Below, piece by piece: positions 7,343 through 11,976 of a stretch of 11,976 nt of DNA. The translations under genes and the position numbers were made by a program. The notes under the pieces are model-generated. The model worked only from the letters and a program-made list of their open reading frames with translations. It was not told the DNA's origin and searched no databases. The DNA is from Microbacteriaceae bacterium. GTDB lineage: Bacteria > Actinomycetota > Actinomycetes > Actinomycetales > Microbacteriaceae. The number at the start of each line of letters is the position of its first letter. Position 1 is the stretch's first letter. Location of the stretch: positions 1 to 11,976 of the forward strand of contig JANRET010000005.1 of the NCBI GenBank assembly GCA_030725885.1, in the 5' to 3' direction.

Positions 7343-7368
7343 AAGGGACGGAGTTTCCTCCGCCCCTT
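7343..7368 (-). terminator. Intrinsic terminator after the HU gene
   Basis: On the minus strand AAGGG-G-CGGAG / CTCCG-T-CCCTT forms a stem of 10 pairs interrupted by one mismatch, with a 4-nt loop. It is followed by a short T-rich stretch (TTTCTGT). It lies 14 nt beyond the HU stop codon and just before the copD-ctaG promoter, a sensible place to separate the two units. The T-tract is short, so termination may be partial. Confidence 0.6.
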
Positions 7369-7382
7369 CCGAAAAGCACAAA

Positions 7383-7655
7383 CTACTTGACAGCAGCCTT
7401 GAGCTTGGAACCAGCCGAAACCTTGACGCCCTTGGAGGCCGCGATTTGGATGGTGGCACCCGTCTGGGGGTTGCGTCCCTGACGAGCGGCGCGGTTGGTG
7501 CGGTCGAACGCGACCCAACCGGGGATGGTGACCTTGTTACCCTTGGCAACTTCGCCGGCAACAGTGGTGAAAAGAGCGTCGAGAACACCGTTAACGGTGA
7601 CCTGGCTCTGTCCGGTGTGTGCGGCGATTGCCGCAACGAGCTCGGATCGGTTCAT
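7383..7655 (-). CDS. hup: HU-family nucleoid DNA-binding protein
   Basis: Small basic dimeric protein that bends and compacts DNA. The 90-residue length is typical of plain HU; it lacks the long lysine-rich tail of mycobacterial and streptomycete HupB/HupS. The family signature GRNPQTGATI is at residues 60-69, with the DNA-intercalating proline at P63. The N-terminal helices (MNRSELVAAIAAHTGQSQ) are standard. A strong AGGAGGA (7661-7667) lies 5 nt before the ATG at 7653-7655 and fixes the start. The gene follows rpsN at 70 nt on the same strand, and I found no clear promoter in that gap, so at least part of its transcription may come from the ribosomal protein genes. A hairpin terminator follows the gene. 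Confidence 0.95.
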   Translation of the reverse strand: MNRSELVAAIAAHTGQSQVTVNGVLDALFTTVAGEVAKGNKVTIPGWVAFDRTNRAARQGRNPQTGATIQIAASKGVKVSAGSKLKAAVK

Positions 7656-7725
7656 TCGAGTCCTCCTGAGACTGTGTTGATGAAATGCTCTTCCGCGGGT
7701 TTCCTCACGAATTCGCTGTTTCAGA

Positions 7726-8031
7726 CTACCAAGAAGACTTCTTTACGCCAGGCAATTCGCCACGGTGTGCCATTTCACGGAATCGGACACGCGAGATGCC
7801 GAATTTGGAGAGGAAACCGCGGGGACGACCGTCGATTGCGTCGCGTCCGCGAACGCGCACCGGCGAGGCGTTGCGCGGCAACTTCTGCAGACCGAGGCGC
7901 GCGGCCTCGCGGGATTCGGCGGTTCCGTTGGGGTCAACGAGTGCCTTCTTGAGCTCGAGGCGCTTGGTCGCGTAACGCGCAACAATCACCTTGCGCTGCT
8001 CGTTACGAGCAATCTTGCTTTTCTTCGCCAT
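7726..8031 (-). CDS. rpsN: 30S ribosomal protein S14, long zinc-independent form
   Basis: Component of the small-subunit head. The 101-residue length and the absence of any cysteine identify the long 'C-minus' form, as opposed to the short S14 (about 61 residues) that holds a zinc ribbon. Conserved segments include [13 protein letters not shown] at the start and the C-terminal [34 protein letters not shown] region (residues 68-101). It is the last gene of rpmB-rpmG-rpsN: the ATG is 2 nt after the rpmG stop and is served by GAGGAG in the rpmG tail. Actinobacteria often keep this form as a substitute used when zinc is scarce. Its position downstream of a Zur-like gene fits that, but whether a zinc-binding S14 also exists in this genome cannot be seen here. 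Confidence 0.96.
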   Translation of the reverse strand: MAKKSKIARNEQRKVIVARYATKRLELKKALVDPNGTAESREAARLGLQKLPRNASPVRVRGRDAIDGRPRGFLSKFGISRVRFREMAHRGELPGVKKSSW

Positions 8032-8033
8032 GG

Positions 8034-8204
8034 TTAGCGCTCCTCACGGAATTCAACGTGCTTGCGGACAACCGGGTCGTACTTCTTGAGGACGAGACGG
8101 TCAGGGTTGTTGCGACGGTTCTTGCGGGTGACGTAGGTGTACCCGGTTCCCGCCGTGGAGCGCATCTTGATAATGGGACGGATGTCCTGTGACTTTTTCG
8201 CCAT
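8034..8204 (-). CDS. rpmG: 50S ribosomal protein L33, zinc-independent form
   Basis: Small large-subunit protein of 56 residues. The sequence starts [20 protein letters not shown] and ends [17 protein letters not shown]. It contains no cysteine, so it is the C-minus type without the four-cysteine zinc ribbon. The start ATG overlaps the rpmB stop by one base (TAATG at 8206-8202), and GGGGTGA upstream acts as Shine-Dalgarno; together these indicate translational coupling within the operon. Confidence 0.95.
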   Translation of the reverse strand: MAKKSQDIRPIIKMRSTAGTGYTYVTRKNRRNNPDRLVLKKYDPVVRKHVEFREER

Positions 8205-8440
8205 TAGAACTTCACCCCGCGTGCGATGAGGTCGCGCATAACGGAGTCGATTCCGCGTGCGTCGATGGTTTTGATGCCCTTGACCGAGAGGGTCAGGGTG
8301 ACCTTACGGCCGAGAGTCGGCACGTAGTAGGTCTTCTTCTGGATGTTCGGGTCGAACCGACGCTTGGTGCGTCGGTGCGAGTGTGAAATGCTGTGTCCGA
8401 AACCAGGGGTGGCTCCGGTCACCTGGCACACTGCTGCCAT
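8204..8440 (-). CDS. rpmB: 50S ribosomal protein L28, zinc-independent form
   Basis: Large-subunit protein of 78 residues starting [20 protein letters not shown] and continuing with [18 protein letters not shown]. It has a single cysteine (C5, also present in E. coli L28) and therefore lacks the paired CxxC motifs of zinc-binding L28. The ATG at 8438-8440 is preceded by AAGGAGA (8446-8452) at 5 nt. This is preferred over an in-frame extension to 8479, which would add 13 residues not found in L28. It is the first gene of the rpmB-rpmG-rpsN operon, with a leader of about 100 nt. Confidence 0.96.
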   Translation of the reverse strand: MAAVCQVTGATPGFGHSISHSHRRTKRRFDPNIQKKTYYVPTLGRKVTLTLSVKGIKTIDARGIDSVMRDLIARGVKF

Positions 8441-8461
8441 GATTTTCTCCTTGTAGTTACC

Positions 8462-8479
8462 GTGGGGGACGAACCCCAC
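8462..8479 (-). other. Hairpin II in the rpmB leader
   Basis: GTGGGG-TTCGTC-CCCCAC can form a perfect 6-bp GC-rich stem with a 6-nt loop. It ends about 10 nt upstream of the rpmB Shine-Dalgarno. No T-tract follows, so it is more likely a leader structure than a terminator. Whether it affects ribosome access is not known. Confidence 0.45.
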
Positions 8480-8520
8480 CCAAGATCACTTGTCTGCGTC
8501 CGTCTCGGTGAAACGGCCAC

Positions 8521-8542
8521 GTTGTGCACGCGGGCGCGCAAC
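8521..8542 (-). other. Hairpin I at the predicted 5' end of the rpmB leader
   Basis: GTTGCGCGC and its partner GCGTGCACAAC around a CCGC loop give eight pairs (one G-U) interrupted by one C-A mismatch. The 5' base (8542) coincides with the start site expected from the -10 at 8549-8554, so the mRNA would begin with this stem. This could protect the mRNA or be part of a regulatory leader. Confidence 0.4.
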
Positions 8543-8548
8543 CTCTCA

Positions 8549-8577
8549 AGGGTACGCGATTAAGTCCGCTCAAACAA
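8549..8577 (-). promoter_or_regulatory. Putative promoter of rpmB-rpmG-rpsN (-35 TTGTTT, -10 TACCCT)
   Basis: TTGTTT (8572-8577) and TACCCT (8549-8554) are separated by exactly 17 nt. The expected start site is near 8542, giving a leader of about 100 nt. The -35 begins 3 nt after the zur stop codon, so the operon can be transcribed independently of zur. I see no full copy of the TGAGAA-N3-TTCTCA palindrome here, only a half-site TTGAGA (8544-8549) touching the -10. Confidence 0.55.
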
Positions 8578-8579
8578 AC

Positions 8580-8951
8580 TCAGGGGGCGCACATCGCACA
8601 TCGCCCGTAGATGTCCGCGATATGGGAATCCGTCACGAAGCCGTGTTCGCGGGCAGTTCGGGTCGCCCACTCCTCGATTTCGCCGCCGTCAACCTCGACC
8701 GTCGCCGCGCACTGCGTGCAGACGAGGTGATGGTGATGCGCGACTCCGCACGCGCGATACACCTGCTCACCAGCTCGCGCGACGGCGTCGGCGGTGCCCT
8801 CCTCCACCAGGGCTTGAAGCGTCCGGTACACCGTTGCGAGCGCGGGGGCATCCGGTCCCAGTAACACGTGAAGTTGCTGAGCCGAGACGAAGTCGGTAGT
8901 CGCCGTCAACGCGGCCATCACCGCCGTTCGTTGTTTGGTGGTTCGTTTCAC
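8580..8951 (-). CDS. zur: Fur-family metalloregulator, probably the zinc repressor Zur
   Basis: Metal-dependent DNA-binding repressor, 123 residues. The N-terminal winged helix carries the recognition stretch ATVYRTLQAL (39-48). The dimerisation half has the histidine-rich HHHHLVCTQC (72-81) and a second CxxC near the end (C118, C121). With C78 and C81 these make the four-cysteine structural zinc site of the Fur family. Sequence alone does not separate Zur from Fur. The assignment rests on context: the gene lies directly upstream of zinc-independent L28, L33 and S14, a classical Zur target set in actinobacteria, and next to a His-rich membrane protein. The start is GTG at 8949-8951, 9 nt after the upstream stop. 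It is supported by TAGGCT 6 nt before it, which points to its own leaderless transcript in addition to read-through from the upstream gene. Confidence 0.85.
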   Translation of the reverse strand: MKRTTKQRTAVMAALTATTDFVSAQQLHVLLGPDAPALATVYRTLQALVEEGTADAVARAGEQVYRACGVAHHHHLVCTQCAATVEVDGGEIEEWATRTAREHGFVTDSHIADIYGRCAMCAP

Positions 8952-8957
8952 CCGCGG

Positions 8958-8963
8958 AGCCTA
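8958..8963 (-). promoter_or_regulatory. Putative leaderless -10 box (TAGGCT) of zur, sharing the upstream stop codon
   Basis: TAGGCT, then CCGCGG (6 nt), then the zur GTG at 8951-8949. The first three bases are also the TAG stop codon of the His-rich membrane protein. No good -35 is seen 17-18 nt upstream (TCACAG/ATCACA). Confidence 0.5.
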
Positions 8964-9239
8964 GTCGTGGTCTTTGGCGCCTGTGATGTGGATGTGATCG
9001 TCGTGGTGCTCGATACCGTGCTCGGTATCAATCTCTTTGTGAATCTCGCGACGAAGTCGGGGCAGCAACCATCGTTTGTACACGACACCGTAAAAGAAGG
9101 CGACAAAAAGCCCGTCAAAGATGACTTGCCAGATGAGTTCGGAGGCAATGTGAGCGGGGTCGAGCGTAATCGCCCACAGTTCGTCCCAAAACGACAGTCC
9201 CGCATCGTGCGCCTCAGCGGCGAGCGTAATTATGTTCAT
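8961..9239 (-). CDS. Small single-pass membrane protein with histidine-rich C-terminus, unknown function
   Basis: A 92-residue protein I cannot assign to a family. One hydrophobic segment (about residues 36-56, LIWQVIFDGLFVAFFYGVVY) is followed by a basic stretch (KRWLLPRLRR, 55-64), which by the positive-inside rule suggests a cytoplasmic C-terminus. The tail is rich in histidine and acid: H67, H74, H78, H79, H82, H84 and H91, including EHGIEHHDDHIHI. It looks able to bind Zn2+ or a similar metal. H11 and H30 lie before the membrane segment. The gene immediately precedes zur on the same strand and its promoter carries a Fur-family-like palindrome, so a role in zinc uptake, storage or sensing is a reasonable inference. 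The ATG at 9237-9239 is chosen over a GTG at 9245 because it lies 6 nt after TAGGCT. Confidence 0.75.
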   Translation of the reverse strand: MNIITLAAEAHDAGLSFWDELWAITLDPAHIASELIWQVIFDGLFVAFFYGVVYKRWLLPRLRREIHKEIDTEHGIEHHDDHIHITGAKDHD

Positions 9240-9245
9240 CCTCAC

Positions 9246-9274
9246 AGCCTAGCACTAATGAGAACCCTTCTCAA
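9246..9274 (-). promoter_or_regulatory. Promoter of the His-rich protein-zur unit (-35 TTGAGA, -10 TAGGCT)
   Basis: TTGAGA (9269-9274) matches the TTGACA consensus in five of six positions and is exactly 17 nt from TAGGCT (9246-9251). The ATG follows 6 nt later, so the mRNA would be leaderless. This is the best-formed promoter in the window, and it gives weight to the three other TAGGCT sites that lack a clear -35. Confidence 0.72.
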
Positions 9275-9276
9275 TA
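9256..9276. promoter_or_regulatory. Inverted-repeat operator candidate for the adjacent Fur/Zur-family regulator
   Basis: The core TGAGAA-CCC-TTCTCA (9259-9273) is a 15-bp palindrome with six perfect pairs around a 3-bp centre. Two further pairs extend it to 9256-9276, with one mismatch. Its outer bases match the general TGA...TCA form of actinobacterial Zur boxes as I recall them. It covers the -35 element and part of the spacer of the promoter, where a bound repressor would block RNA polymerase. An alternative reading is a weak hairpin after bkdC, which ends at 9278. The stem is short and AT-rich and lacks a T-tract, so I favour an operator. Confidence 0.6.
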
Positions 9277-9277
9277 A

Positions 9278-10624
9278 CTAATCCAGCAGCAGCGCTGGCT
9301 CCTCAATGATGCTTGCGATGTCGGCGAGGAATCGGCTCGCCACGTCGCCGTCGACAACGCGGTGATCGAACGATGCGCCGATTGTCGTCACAAACCGCGC
9401 CTCGATCTGACCGTCGACAACCCACGGCTTTTGCTTGATGGCGCCGAGAACCACAATCGACACTTCGCCCGGGTTGATGATGGGGGTGCCCGTATCGACG
9501 CCGAAGGACCCGAGGTTCGTGATGGTGATTGTCCCGTTGGACATGTCCTCCACCGTCGTCTTGCCGTCACGGGCCGTCACCGTCAGGTTCTCGAGACCTA
9601 GCGCCAACTGTCTCAAGTTGAGCGTGTGTGCCTCTTTGACGTTCGGAACAATCAATCCGCGCGGAGTCGCCGCCGCGATTCCCAGGTTCACGTAGTGGTG
9701 GACGATGATGTCCTTGTCCGTCCAGGACGAATTGACCGTTGGATTTCGTTGAACCGCCCAGACCACTGCGCGCGCCATCACCAACAACGGCGACACTCGA
9801 ATTCCTTGGAAGTCGGCGGAGGCCTTGAGTCGTTTGACGAAATCCATCGTTCGCGTTGCGTCAACGTCCACAAAGACCGACACGTGCGGCGCTTCGAACT
9901 TGGACTTGACCATCGCGGCCGCGATTGCCTTTCGGACTCCCTTGACGGGGATGTACTCCTCGCGCTCGTTCGGCCACTCGGGAGTTGCGACATTACGGAA
10001 AACGGTTTTGACCTGCGATTGTCGGATCACGTCGTCGCGCGTGACCTCGCCGTTGGAACCGGTCGCCAGCACGCTCTGGATTTCCACCCCGAGTTCTTTG
10101 GCGAGTTTGCGAACGGGCGGTTTCGCCAATACCGCCACTGCGCTCTCGGCAGCAGCGGAATACGCCATGGGGGGCATCGATGGCGAAGTGGCGGGGGGAG
10201 GCGGGGTTGTTGCCGGCGCCACCGTGCGTGATCCTCGGCGCGATGTCACGTGACCGCCACTGCCATATCCGACCAAGACGGGCTCGGGAGCTGCGCTGGG
10301 CTTCGCTGACGGCTTGGCCGGTTTGGCGGGCGTGACCGAGACGGCGGGTTCGGGGGCCGGGTGAAGCGGTCCGGGGACCGCACCCTCGGCGTCGACCTGA
10401 ATAATGGACTTTCCGACGGGGACGGTGTCGCCCTCTGCGACGAGCAAGGCGACGATGGTGCCGGCGAACGGGCTGGGAAGATCGACGAGAGACTTGGCCG
10501 TTTCAATCTCGACCAAGATGTCGTTGATCGCGACGACGTCGCCGACCGCGACTTGCCACTGCACGATTTCAGCTTCGGTCAAGCCCTCGCCAACGTCGGG
10601 AAGTGGGAAATCGACTACAGCCAC
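9278..10624 (-). CDS. bkdC: Dihydrolipoamide acyltransferase (E2) of a branched-chain-type 2-oxo acid dehydrogenase
   Basis: Core E2 of a 2-oxo acid dehydrogenase complex: it takes the acyl group from E1 on a swinging lipoyl arm and passes it to CoA. The 448 residues contain one lipoyl domain (about 3-78, lipoylated K44 in [12 protein letters not shown]), an Ala/Pro linker (about 84-165), a peripheral subunit-binding domain (about 168-200, [20 protein letters not shown]) and the catalytic domain (about 222-448). The active-site motif is H421-R-V-V-D425-G. The start is GTG at 10622-10624, 2 nt after the bkdB stop, with GAGAGG in the bkdB tail as ribosome-binding site. The substrate class (branched-chain acids rather than pyruvate) is inferred from the E1 alpha sequence and gene order. 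No E3 gene is present here. Confidence 0.93.
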   Translation of the reverse strand: MAVVDFPLPDVGEGLTEAEIVQWQVAVGDVVAINDILVEIETAKSLVDLPSPFAGTIVALLVAEGDTVPVGKSIIQVDAEGAVPGPLHPAPEPAVSVTPAKPAKPSAKPSAAPEPVLVGYGSGGHVTSRRGSRTVAPATTPPPPATSPSMPPMAYSAAAESAVAVLAKPPVRKLAKELGVEIQSVLATGSNGEVTRDDVIRQSQVKTVFRNVATPEWPNEREEYIPVKGVRKAIAAAMVKSKFEAPHVSVFVDVDATRTMDFVKRLKASADFQGIRVSPLLVMARAVVWAVQRNPTVNSSWTDKDIIVHHYVNLGIAAATPRGLIVPNVKEAHTLNLRQLALGLENLTVTARDGKTTVEDMSNGTITITNLGSFGVDTGTPIINPGEVSIVVLGAIKQKPWVVDGQIEARFVTTIGASFDHRVVDGDVASRFLADIASIIEEPALLLD

Positions 10625-10626
10625 AA

Positions 10627-11604
10627 TCAGTAACCTCTCGCTCGATCGACGGCATCTAAAATACGGTCGACGTCGGGTAAAAACAACGATTCGAGGTGGG
10701 ACGGAGGGAATGGGACGTCGAAACCGCTGACTCGCATCACGGGTGCTTCGAGGTAGTAGAACGCACGCTCCGCCACGGTCGCCGCGATCTCTGAACCAAC
10801 CGAGGTGCTTCCCGGCGCTTCTTGGGCGACGACAATTCGCCCGGTCTTTTCCACCGACGCAAGGATGGGGGCGTAATCGATGGGCGCCAGCGATCGCAGG
10901 TCGATGACCTCGAGGCTGATTCCCTCGCCCGCAGCGACCTCGGCCGCATCGAGCAGCATCGCGACCATCGCGCCATGACCGACAACTGTCGCGTCCGTTC
11001 CGGTGCGAACAACGCGCGACTGGTGCATCGGCGCCGGGGCGGCGGCCATATCGACATCATCCTTGGGCCAATACCGCGCTTTCGGTTCGAGAAAAATAAC
11101 CGGGTCGTTCGACTGAATTGCCTGTTGAATCATGTGGTAGCCGTCGTTCGGTGTTGCCGGCGAGATGACCCGCAGCCCGGACGTGTGGGTGAAATAGGCC
11201 TCGGGGCTTTCCTGGTGGTGTTCAATTGCGCCGATGTGGCCACCGTAGGGGATGCGAATAACGAGGGGGAAGGATTGGTCGCCCTGGTGCCGCGCCGTGA
11301 GTTTGGCGAGTTGCGACATGATCTGGTCGAATGCGGGGTACACGAAACCGTCAAACTGGATTTCGCAGACCGGACGATACCCGCGCATCGCGAGTCCGAT
11401 GGCCGTCCCCACGATTCCCGACTCGGCGAGCGGGGTGTCCAGAACTCGGTCTTCGCCGAATTCGTTCTTCAGCCCCTCCGTCACGCGGAACACGCCGCCG
11501 AGAGTGCCGATATCTTCCCCCATGAGCAGCACACGGTCGTTGTCCTGCATGGCGCGCCGGAGCCCGAGGTTGATAGCTTTGGCCAACGACAGGTTCTCGG
11601 TCAT
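10627..11604 (-). CDS. bkdB: 2-oxo acid dehydrogenase E1 component, beta subunit
   Basis: Beta chain of the thiamine-diphosphate-dependent E1 heterotetramer, which decarboxylates the 2-oxo acid and loads the acyl group on E2. It has 325 residues, normal for the family. Typical segments are [20 protein letters not shown] (26-45) with the glutamate that activates thiamine diphosphate, [20 protein letters not shown] (53-72) and [22 protein letters not shown] (117-138). The C-terminal transketolase-type domain includes DLRSLAPID. The ATG overlaps the bkdA stop (ATGA at 11604-11601), indicating translational coupling, and GGGGGTGA just upstream can act as Shine-Dalgarno. It is the middle gene of bkdA-bkdB-bkdC. 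Confidence 0.94.
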   Translation of the reverse strand: MTENLSLAKAINLGLRRAMQDNDRVLLMGEDIGTLGGVFRVTEGLKNEFGEDRVLDTPLAESGIVGTAIGLAMRGYRPVCEIQFDGFVYPAFDQIMSQLAKLTARHQGDQSFPLVIRIPYGGHIGAIEHHQESPEAYFTHTSGLRVISPATPNDGYHMIQQAIQSNDPVIFLEPKARYWPKDDVDMAAAPAPMHQSRVVRTGTDATVVGHGAMVAMLLDAAEVAAGEGISLEVIDLRSLAPIDYAPILASVEKTGRIVVAQEAPGSTSVGSEIAATVAERAFYYLEAPVMRVSGFDVPFPPSHLESLFLPDVDRILDAVDRARGY

Positions 11605-11976
11605 CGGTCACCCCCGAACGACGCCTCGTATTCCGCGAGCCACGCCTTCTGCGCGACCATCAGTGGGTGCTCATCGGTGTAGACGTGATCGAACATGGCG
11701 TCGATGGTCGGTGGGGTGTGTTCGAGCAGGCGTCGACGCACATCAGCGGCTAAGTCCTCGCCCTCCTGCCTGACCTCGGTGAAGAAAGAATCCTGCTCGC
11801 CCTTCGCTCGAAGGAACTTCTCGAAACGCGCAATCGGGTCGCGCGTTTTCCACATGTCTTCTTCGGATTGATCCCGGTACTTCGTCGGGTCGTCACTCGT
11901 CGTGTGTGCGCCAAGGCGATACGTCTGCGCTTCGATAAAGCGAGGTCCCTTCCCCGAACGAGCGTCGTCGAGTGCC
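11601..11976 (-). CDS. bkdA: 2-oxo acid dehydrogenase E1 component, alpha subunit, C-terminal part, runs off the right edge
   Basis: Alpha chain of the E1 component; the last 124 codons are present, reading from 11975 down to the TGA at 11601. The segment YRLGAHTTSDDPTKYR (residues 19-34 of the fragment) is typical of branched-chain or broad-specificity actinobacterial E1 alpha chains; it holds the conserved His of the thiamine-diphosphate site and the phosphorylation-loop region of mitochondrial homologues. The rest (DPIARFEKFLRAKG and the helical tail ending [10 protein letters not shown]) fits the family. The gene overlaps bkdB by 4 nt. The 5' end, promoter and N-terminal cofactor domain are outside the window. 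Confidence 0.92.
   Translation of the reverse strand, partial: ALDDARSGKGPRFIEAQTYRLGAHTTSDDPTKYRDQSEEDMWKTRDPIARFEKFLRAKGEQDSFFTEVRQEGEDLAADVRRRLLEHTPPTIDAMFDHVYTDEHPLMVAQKAWLAEYEASFGGDR

Noticed and set aside
8441..8456. GAAAATCAT near the rpmB start as a Zur half-site
   Set aside because: The match is made of the Shine-Dalgarno and start codon themselves (GGAGAAAATCATG) and has no second half.
8441..8479. N-terminal extension of L28 by 13 residues
   Set aside because: L28 proteins begin at MxxVCQVTG, the ATG at 8440 has an AAGGAGA at proper spacing, and the extension lies within a leader hairpin.
8462..8479. Hairpin read as terminator of zur
   Set aside because: No T-tract follows and it lies inside the leader downstream of the probable rpmB promoter.
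9240..9245. GTG at 9245 as start of the His-rich membrane protein
   Set aside because: It would touch the -10 box directly; the ATG at 9239 has the same 6-nt distance from TAGGCT as three other genes.
9256..9280. Palindrome read as an intrinsic terminator of bkdC
   Set aside because: The stem is only 6-8 pairs, AT-rich, with no following T-run, and it coincides with a promoter -35. Termination cannot be excluded but is the weaker reading.
9626..10231. 201-codon plus-strand open frame opposite bkdC
   Set aside because: Antisense to a complete E2 gene with lipoyl, binding and catalytic domains; no family resemblance and no ribosome-binding site noted.
10822..11682. 286-codon plus-strand open frame opposite bkdB
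   Set aside because: Antisense to E1 beta, whose motifs are intact; its composition is that of a shadow frame.
1..11976. CRISPR arrays, insertion sequences, tRNA or rRNA genes, riboswitches
   Set aside because: No spaced direct repeats, transposase-like frames, terminal inverted repeats, cloverleaf-like segments or recognisable riboswitch cores were found by eye; genes fill nearly all the space and no gene-free stretch exceeds about 140 nt.

Overview
The window reads as a compact chromosomal stretch from a high-GC Gram-positive actinobacterium, most likely a Microbacteriaceae (Micrococcales) member with a small genome. This rests on protein content seen by eye: a bifunctional-type dCTP deaminase, a CopD-CtaG fusion, a BkdABC-type 2-oxo acid dehydrogenase and a linked CrtB/CrtI/Idi carotenoid locus. 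Very short intergenic gaps and several apparently leaderless genes fit the same picture. No mobile element, tRNA, rRNA or CRISPR array was seen.

Layout. 1-1875 is a divergent isoprenoid/carotenoid block: crtB and the start of crtI on the minus strand, idi on the plus strand, with their promoters overlapping in a 62-nt gap. nhaA follows idi at 3 nt. It meets dcd (minus) tail to tail with overlapping stop codons at 3027-3030. A small unrecognised plus-strand gene (3703-3966) then converges on a Pif1-like helicase (3970-5271, minus). From there to the end everything is on the minus strand. In order of transcription (right to left) come bkdA (partial), bkdB and bkdC; a small His-rich membrane protein and a Fur/Zur-family regulator; the ribosomal trio rpmB-rpmG-rpsN; a HU-type nucleoid protein; a CopD-CtaG membrane fusion; and the helicase.

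The most interesting part is 7726-9276, which looks like a zinc-response locus. A Zur-like repressor sits next to a 92-residue membrane protein with a histidine-rich tail. It is followed by L28, L33 and S14 in their cysteine-poor, zinc-independent forms. The promoter of the small membrane gene is close to consensus, and a 15-bp inverted repeat (TGAGAA-N3-TTCTCA) covers its -35 element, as expected of an autoregulatory Fur-family operator.

A second pattern runs through the window. I found the hexamer TAGGCT four times, all on the minus strand. Each copy lies exactly 6 nt before the start codon of a gene (dcd, copD-ctaG, zur, the His-rich protein). This is the layout expected of -10 boxes of leaderless transcripts, and it fixes four start codons, two of them GTG.
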